Source: Gnetum montanum
Taxonomy: Eukaryota; Streptophyta; Gnetopsida; Gnetales; Gnetaceae
DNA: 64,000 bases
Assembly: GCA_015680685.1 (NCBI GenBank)
Contig: MNCI01026334.1
Coordinates: 341,993 to 405,992 of the forward strand
Reading direction: 5' to 3'
Shown here: positions 57,503 to 64,000 of the stretch, one piece after another
Layout: each line of letters opens with the position of its first letter
Position numbering within the stretch: position 1 is the first letter of the stretch
Notes under the pieces: model-generated
What the model was told of the DNA's origin: nothing
Databases searched by the model: none
The model's input: the letters and a program-made list of their open reading frames with translations, nothing else
Program-made: the position numbers and the translations under genes

Positions 57503-60500
57503 TCAAACATCAGGGACGGGAGGGTCGTCCCCTTTAGACCTGCCAGCATCATGGCTCCCTACTCCACTGGGGCCAGTCTCTTGAACATCGTTGTCGCCTT
57601 CACCCTATAAAATGCAAAAGAAACAATCAATACAAGAACAAAGGAGAAAACTCCCAAACATTACGCAACGAACAAATTTAATAACAACAAAATGCTTACC
57701 GTAGGGGATCCCCCTAAATCGAATTCCAGTCGACGGAGAATTTCCTCTTCTGAGACGCTAGCCCAATCAGTATCATCGAGACCTAGATCAACGTTTGCCA
57801 AGGCCTTCCCCTTGTCAACCGCCGACCATGTAGGACGTTTCAAAGGGAATTCACCCACAGAAACCTCCCTAGAAGCGGTCGTGATTACCCTAGTAGGCGA
57901 TTCCATCTCAACAGTTGTATTTTGAGCAAAAGTATCAAACGCAAAGTGTAGACCTAGACCCTCTACAAACATTTCAAGCTGACGCTTTTCTATGGATACT
58001 TCCTTCAACGATTTCTTGTAATGGTGCTTGTGGTTCTTCTCATCTTGACCCCACTTACGCACCTTGGAAGCAAAAGCCTTCTAATCCTGGCACTTGAGGT
58101 TCAGTAGATCTACCTGGGCCTTATGCTTTGCTAGTTTCCGAGTTAGTGACGCGTGGCGATTAAGCAGGTTCCAATACCTAGTATAAGTGATCTCAGAGGT
58201 TCACCAAGAACGATTGTGAGGTAAACTCATAGCGAGCCTTGAGATCATCGTGTTCAACTAATAGCTCAAAAACTTCTTTTTCCTTTGCTTGGACTTGTAA
58301 CCATAACTGTTCGATGGAACGCCTACAGGTCCAAAGCGATTTGGCGTTATGTACAAGACCTTCCGCCACTTCGTCATAGACCAACCTTGTTATCTGCTCA
58401 ACTTTTGGGGGTAGTGTAGGTAAACTTTCAATGTTAACGGTCTCAGATGGATCCCACTTCAGCTTAGCTCCTATGCACATGAAAAGAATAAGCATTAGAC
58501 GATAAAAAAGGGGTGTGAAACTCTTAAGCTGCAAAAGACTCGAAACATTTGTACCTATCTCAGGGTGGGCTTCCTGAATATGTTCGACCACCTCGTCGAT
58601 GATACCGGTCACGAAATCCATTTTACTTGGCATCTCTGTCCAAGAAAATGATCTACGAGTACGAGGTGGACTAGCCTCAGGGGGCATTTCAGGGGGAACC
58701 ACCTTCATGGGCACTTCCAACCGCATCGTAGGAATTATCCTACCTTCATCTGGAAGGGATAAAAACATAAAAGCAAAACACCATAGAAGACAACGATTCA
58801 CAAAGCAACACAATAAAACAAAAGGAAACATACTGTCTTCTCTGGCCCCTTCCGGGTTTGGGGGGTCGCCTAGGTCCAATCTTCCCTTAAGGAAGCTACT
58901 GAACATTTCATCAACACCACCCTGGTCATCGACCAGTTCTGTCTTCGTGGTGTCTTCTCCTAGCTCTTCCGTCCCTTTCGCCTAATCTTTGCCCACATCT
59001 TCCTCAGTTATTAAATTCGTTGTAGCTTTCTCCTCCTCAATGATGGTCTCTAACTCCTGTCTCCTCACTTCTCGAGTCAAGTCTGAAGGCATTAGTTGCA
59101 TGTAAGCGGTCAAAATGAAAGTTATGAATAAGATGAAAAGGATAATGCAATAAGTGCACCAAGCTTACTTACCTCGAACAGGCATTTTGAACCGTATTCG
59201 CTTCACCCTCAGCTCTTCCATATTTGAGGCCACCTTTGTTGAGCGTTCACGCTTCGGGAGCTTCGACTTGGCTTTCCCGATGGTCTCCTTGATGACACGT
59301 TCAGCTCTCTTTGCAGTATAGGGCACATCGTCTGGTTCCAACCCCACACTGTCACATGTGTGGATTGAAGTACCAGATGACCCTCCTGTTGTGATGGACA
59401 CAGATTCATCAATCCCCTCAGGAGCATCTTGGGACTCAGCTGTCTCGAACAAATGATTAATCCATGGACAAGATAACTGAGTACTATCCCGTAGGACATA
59501 TTTATTATCCATGCAAACCACTAGAAACTCGGCCAAGTGACAAAGATAGCCAGCAAAGAATGCAAATGTAAAATGGGACTGCACCTCAACGTTTGAACGC
59601 AATCGCACTATCTCCTTATGAAGGCCTGACAACAAAAATTGAGCCCAATTATAACGCATCCTAGTTTCTAAAACGGTTCGCATGATGCACACAGCTTCCA
59701 CCCCAAGACTCCTCACCTGGGGCAGGGATTTAGGAAACACCCGCGCCCGAAACAGGGGATACAATTCATTAACTTCCTCAACCTTTGACGTCCCCTGCAT
59801 AGGGAATCCCTTGGAGCCCTTGACAATGCCCAACCAGTCCTCTAGCTCACGCACCATATGAACTTCTTTCTGTGCCCTATCCAAAACCACATTTACGCCA
59901 TCTGCCGGTACACCAAATAGGTCTGAAAAGAACTCGACTGATAGATGGAAAATTATTTTGACACTCTTAATACGGGTGCTGTAGTAGGAGACGGACTTGT
60001 CAAATGAGTCCATAATCCTGATCATTTCAGCTATGGACATATTAGGGCTCGGGGTTGTAAATAACTCCATAAGGTCGGCATCACCCAAATAATGGACAAT
60101 AGATGGCGGGGCATTGGTGCGCAACCATTTTTGTGCCTTGCTGATCTCCCCAAACTTCATTGACAGGGTACTCTTAGTTCGTCTTGTTGTAACAGGGTCT
60201 CCACCGGGAGGGACATCAACTGTAAACACAATTTGAAACCATCACATCAGTATGACCACCAGCAGTCGAAAAAATACACTAAGGCATCTAGAAAATATTG
60301 TCACTTACCTTAAGTTGTGGACTTTGAGGTATTGGAACCCAAGTCAGCATCACGAGGGAAAACTGGTCCATTGCTCGACCAATCTCCATGCAGCCACCCA
60401 CGAGCCGTGCATTGTGCAAACACCCTAGAAAACCGTTTATGGAAATGCATAATGTCACCTTTTGTCTAAGCTAATATAGCTCCGCGAAGGGTGGGACCCA

Positions 60501-61137
60501 CCATAAAGGTCTCTAGGGAGGTATGAGCCAAGGCAAGCCCATCATCATTAACGCATGTCCCATCTTGGTTAACTTGGGGCTTGCAAAAGAACGGTCGTCA
60601 GAACAGGAGCAAACACAAACGACAAAAACAGAAACGACAAACTAAACGATCTTACCTCTCTACCTGGTACCCCGTGCCAGGAGGGTTCTGAAATAACGTA
60701 TGCACACGCGCAGCCAGAAATAAGGTGTTATTGAGATAGTCAGCCCTTTGTGGCAATAGGTCCCACATGCGCACTAACGGGTGAGTAGATTTGGGCCCGC
60801 CAGAGGGACTGTCCTCAATCATAAGAGGCCCTTCGTCGATATCCACCATGAAAACCACGATGCCATCCGAAGATCCTGGCAACATAGCTTCAAGTACGCT
60901 CCGTGTCACTTGTTCACTCAGGTGTGACCAGACCACCACCTTAAATCTGTCTAGGATGAAGGTGAGGAATTCATAGGCCCCTTCCCTGAACCATACCCCA
61001 TTGTTGTCAATAGTCAGATCAGGGGTAGGTTCATCGGTCTCAAGTGGCCCGAACCACGCAAGTACTCCGACCAGCTCAACTACTAAGAGGAAAGGCTCAG
61101 TGTCCTTGCAAGTAACCAGAATGCCACGATAAATCAA
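57503..61137 (-). pseudogene. Spliced antisense gene inside the Ty3/gypsy element
   Basis: Minus-strand exons, all with GT...AG borders: 61137-60656 (donor alternatively at 60660), 60579-60309, 60220-59173, 59082-58834, 58749-58555, 58470-57700 and 57604-57503. The first exon starts at a splice acceptor (CATATATAG), so a further 5' exon existed. It has F-L-L-V-V-E-L-V-G-V-L and R-E-G-A-Y-E-F-L...V-V-V-W-S, resembling an FCP1/HAD phosphatase fold whose D-x-D nucleophiles are lost. The 59173-60220 exon is a large helical domain with F-F-S-D-L-F-G-V-P, resembling transposon-linked plant domains. The last exons are acidic and coiled-coil. In-frame stops are at 60466 and 60310 and near 58982, with a frameshift near 58195. 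The function is unknown. Confidence 0.7.
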
Positions 61138-61199
61138 CTATATATGAAAATGAGATGGAAAAACAAAATTCATGTTGAAGGCCAATACTTCGAAAAATT

Positions 61200-61630
61200 A
61201 AAAAATCGTTTACGCTCAGCGTATACGCTGTGAAAACACTCAGCGTATACGCTGCCTGAAAAGAAAAAACCATTTACAATCAGCGTATACGCTGTGAAAA
61301 CACTCGGCGTATACGCTGCCTAAAAAGAATAAACCGTTTACGCTCAGCGTATACATTGTGAAAATAGCTTATGCTATACACTGTGAAAACTGTTAGCGTA
61401 TACGCTGTGTAAACCGTCAACGTATATGCTATGAAAACCATCTACGCTAAAACCGTCTACGCTACATACTGTTAAAACCATCTATGCTATATATACTGTT
61501 AAAATCGTCTACGCTGTATGCTATAGAGACCCTCTACGCTGCGAATCTATGCTCAGCGTACAAGCCCTTTACGCTACAAAACCCTTTACGCTACGAAAAT
61601 TGTCTACGCTGGCAAGACTGTCTATGCCAG
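61200..61630. repeat. Tandem array with palindromic CAGCGTATACGCTG
   Basis: A 64-bp unit occurs at about 61200-61263 and 61264-61327 and starts again at 61328. Each unit carries two copies of the perfect palindrome CAGCGTATACGCTG or a near copy; exact copies are at 61217, 61241 and 61281. From 61365 to 61630 less regular TACGCT copies alternate with AAAACCGTC. It lies upstream (minus strand) of the antisense gene's first visible exon. Confidence 0.9.
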
Positions 61631-61839
61631 ATAACATGTACAGATGAAAAACAGTTAACAAAGGCAGGATTAGAGCCTACTTGTGTCCCGATCCAGGCCA
61701 TGATGGAACCTTTAGCCTAGGCAAACACTGCAACATGGCCTCGCTCTCCTCTGCGAAAGTCAGGTCAGGCCCCTTCCTCCCCTAGCCTTCTACCTCCTTG
61801 CCCTTGCCCATTTCGGCGTCCTGCACGCTGAAACTGATG

Positions 61840-62090
61840 GGTTTACGCTAGGGTCTGAACCCGCATGTCGAACTGAATCCTGTATGCTGAAGTTGGAGCC
61901 TCTACGCTCACGCTCACACTGAGTTTGAGCCTTTATGCTCACGCTTACGCCGAAGTTTGAGCCTCTACGCTCTACATTTACGCTAGGGTTGGAGGTTTAC
62001 GTTTTTGAGCCTCTACGCTCTACGTTTACACTAGGGTTGGAGGTTTACGCTTATACTGGGGTTGGAGGTTTATGCTCACGCTCCGGATCG
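61840..62090. repeat. Irregular TACGCT repeat cluster
   Basis: Phrases such as GAGCCTCTACGCT and GGGTTGGAGGTTTACGCT recur several times at about 30-50 bp spacing. It continues the TACGCT theme of 52161-52640 and 61200-61630 with a third higher-order unit. The stretch 61631-61839 and 62091-62400 shows no gene; a T-rich run lies at 62180-62240. Confidence 0.75.
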
Positions 62091-62401
62091 CTTCAAGCTC
62101 ATGGTGCCTCTAACAACTGACAATGTCACGCTATATATAGCACTGCGCCAACCTTGCCGCTACCATTGCCGCCTTGCATTTTGTTTTAGTTTATTTTATT
62201 TTATTTTCATTTTATTTATTTTATTATTAATTTTATTTAAAAATTGTTCAAAATGCAAAATACGAAAAAGATATATAAAACAAAATGAACACTACCACAT
62301 GCTAATTCCCTTGTAAACCAACTTCGGATACCCACACTGAACGTTTTGATGCAAACTCTCCGAAGCAAATCATACGACAACTGGGCATCGTCAAATTGCC
62401 A

Positions 62402-62665
62402 CGCGGCTCAGTAAGGCCTTAAACTACCACATACAGCCCACACGTGGCCTGGTAAGGCCTTAAACTGCCACATACGACCCACATTCAGCCCGGTAAGGCC
62501 TTAAACTGCCACATTCGGCCCGGTAAGGGCTTAAACTACCACATTTGGCCCGGTAAGGCCTTAAATTGCCACACATGGCCCGGTAAGGCCTTAAACTGCC
62601 ACACACGGCCCGGTAAGGCCTTAAATTGGCACACACGGCTTGGTAAGGCCTTAAACTGTCATAAG
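62402..62665. repeat. Short tandem array with TTAAACT core (second copy)
   Basis: Eight units of the form GGCCCGGTAAGGCCTTAAACT plus GCCACA, spaced 28-41 bp apart. The core (GGCCTTAAACT) is the same as at 57150-57230. It ends about 50 bp before the start of the pol frame. Confidence 0.9.
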
Positions 62666-62713
62666 TCCCAATGCGACAATAAACCACCATTGTGCATGTA
62701 CACATGATTTACG

Positions 62714-64000
62714 TTGCCAACGCACATGAAACAACACCTATCAGCTCATTCTGCCCTCTGTTTATTGGCAAGAGCAAGCTCGATGGATTGTCAGCATTTA
62801 TCCACACCCTTGATCATCAATGGACCATATGGAAAGATCACAAGAGAAATCGACATAAATTCCATCAGCTTAGGTACATCAACGGATGACACAATCATAG
62901 CCTCAATGTAACAAACGTTAGATAGCTACAAAGGTATGACAAAATCTCTCGACATAGAAGCCGATAGCATCACTGAAGACCCGTTGACTGAAACTCCCAT
63001 CGCTATGCCTGATGGTGAAATTAAAATATTAAAATTAAGTACATTATTGCAACCTCAACTGGCCAAAGACATAGAAGATGTCCTTCGAGACAACATAAAA
63101 GCATTCGCTTGGTCTTACACTGACATGCCCGGGTTGGATCCTCAAATCGTCTAGCACAATATTATCCTTGATCCAAAATTGAGGCCAGTAAAACAAAAGG
63201 CACGAAAAGTTAAACCTAAGGTAGCATTGACAGTTCACAATGAGATCACCAAACTTTATCAGGCAGGTTTCATTCAGGCTATCAATTACGCCGATTGGGT
63301 ATCCAACATGGTCATTGCCCCGAAAAAGAACGGAAGCATTCGCTTATGCATTGACTTTCAGGATCTCAACGTTGCAACCATAAAAGATGATTTTCCCCTA
63401 CCCAGCATCGATCAACTTGTTGACTTAACTACTGGGCACACCCTATTATCTTTTATGGATGGCTTCTCAGGATACAACCAGATACGCATTAACCCGGAGC
63501 ATCAGCACCATACTACTTTTATGACACCATGGGAAATCTTTTGTTACATAATGATGCCCTTTGGTCTCAAGAATGCTGGGGCCACGTATGAAAGGGAAAT
63601 GACATTTATTTTTAGCAATTACATGCTGCACTTGCTCAACGACTATGTGGATGATATCGTGATTAAATCGAAGACATCAGAACAACATGTACAAGATCTT
63701 GACTTGGTACTAAAGTGTTGTTTAAAATATGAGCTGAGACTTAACCTAAAGAAATGTGTCTTCGGAGTCAAAATAGGCAAAATGCTTGAATTCATAGCCT
63801 CGGAAGCAGGGATACGAGTAGACCCCGATAAAGTTAAGGCCATAACAAACTTAAAACCACCTAGCAACCTTACTGAACTCCGAGGTCTACAAGGTAGATT
63901 ATAGTTCATCAGGCGTTTCATAGAAAAACTAATGGACAAGTTGAAACCTATGAACCACTTGCTACGTAAGAACGTCCATTTTGAATGGACTCCATAGTGC
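62714..64000 (+). pseudogene. Reverse transcriptase of the Tat/Ogre-like element, partial
   Basis: The frame 62936-63904 with upstream pieces from 62714 encodes the pre-RT segment W-S-Y-T-D-M-P-G-L-D, then P-V-K-Q-K-A-R-K. The RT core follows: K-K-N-G-S-I-R-L-C-I-D-F-Q-D-L-N, S-F-M-D-G-F-S-G-Y-N-Q-I, M-P-F-G-L-K-N-A-G-A-T-Y and the catalytic Y-V-D-D-I at about 63645. The M-P-G-L-D and F-M-D-G-F-S-G-Y-N-Q-I wording is that of the Tat/Ogre lineage of plant Ty3/gypsy. In-frame TAGs at 63152 and 63902 break it. RNase H and integrase lie beyond the right edge. It would copy the element's RNA into DNA. Confidence 0.85.

Noticed and set aside
52161-62665. Arrays as CRISPR
   Set aside because: The units are contiguous or have non-unique spacers, there are no cas genes, and the DNA is clearly plant nuclear.
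1-64000. tRNA, rRNA or small nuclear RNA genes
   Set aside because: I looked for A/B boxes, rRNA signatures and snRNA upstream elements and saw none that I could support.

Overview
The window is plant nuclear DNA, most likely from a large, repeat-rich genome; a gymnosperm such as a conifer is my best guess. It holds GT-AG introns, a plant RPL3 gene with a telo-box upstream, a PLS-class PPR pseudogene, and plant LINE and Ty3/gypsy elements. Host genes are few. Only two look intact: a 4-helix membrane protein at 23.5-24.1 kb and RPL3 at 25.9-28.0 kb, both on the minus strand. Nearly everything else is transposon in various states of decay.

1-21.1 kb is a nest of one LTR family. Its LTRs run TGATGA...TCATCA, its polypurine tract reads GGGGGT, and its primer-binding site is a decayed form of the tRNA-Asp site used by plant Tat/Athila Ty3/gypsy elements. 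Element A (minus) is split by element B (minus, 1440-8185, perfect 5-bp target duplication ACATG). A tail-to-tail pair of LTRs (10568-11781) truncates the 5' LTR of element D (plus, to 21147). B and D have gag, and D has a decayed protease, but I find no reverse transcriptase in either. A and D carry a long coiled-coil accessory ORF downstream. They look non-autonomous.

21.2-31.2 kb holds the two host genes plus fragments of one LINE type (21.2-22.5 and 29.8-30.9 kb). 31.2-46.7 kb is a single old LINE (LINE1) bounded by a 14-bp target duplication. It is interrupted by a 3.8-kb solo-LTR-like insertion and by a second LINE (LINE2) with its own 13-bp target duplication. 47.5-50.2 kb is a broken PPR gene.

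52.1-64.0 kb is a large Tat/Ogre-like Ty3/gypsy element that runs off the right edge. Gag-protease (52.7-57.0 kb) and RT (62.7 kb onward) are separated by about 5.7 kb. That gap contains a spliced gene on the opposite strand with at least seven exons, a degenerate FCP1/HAD-like start, a large helical domain, and an acidic/coiled tail. Two kinds of tandem array (TACGCT-rich and TTAAACT-rich) alternate around these blocks. This is the most unusual object in the window.

Four single-N joins (35120, 38328, 38664, 53261) mark assembly scars. Two have duplicated flanks and two bound a piece that appears inverted. All element proteins carry stops or frameshifts.
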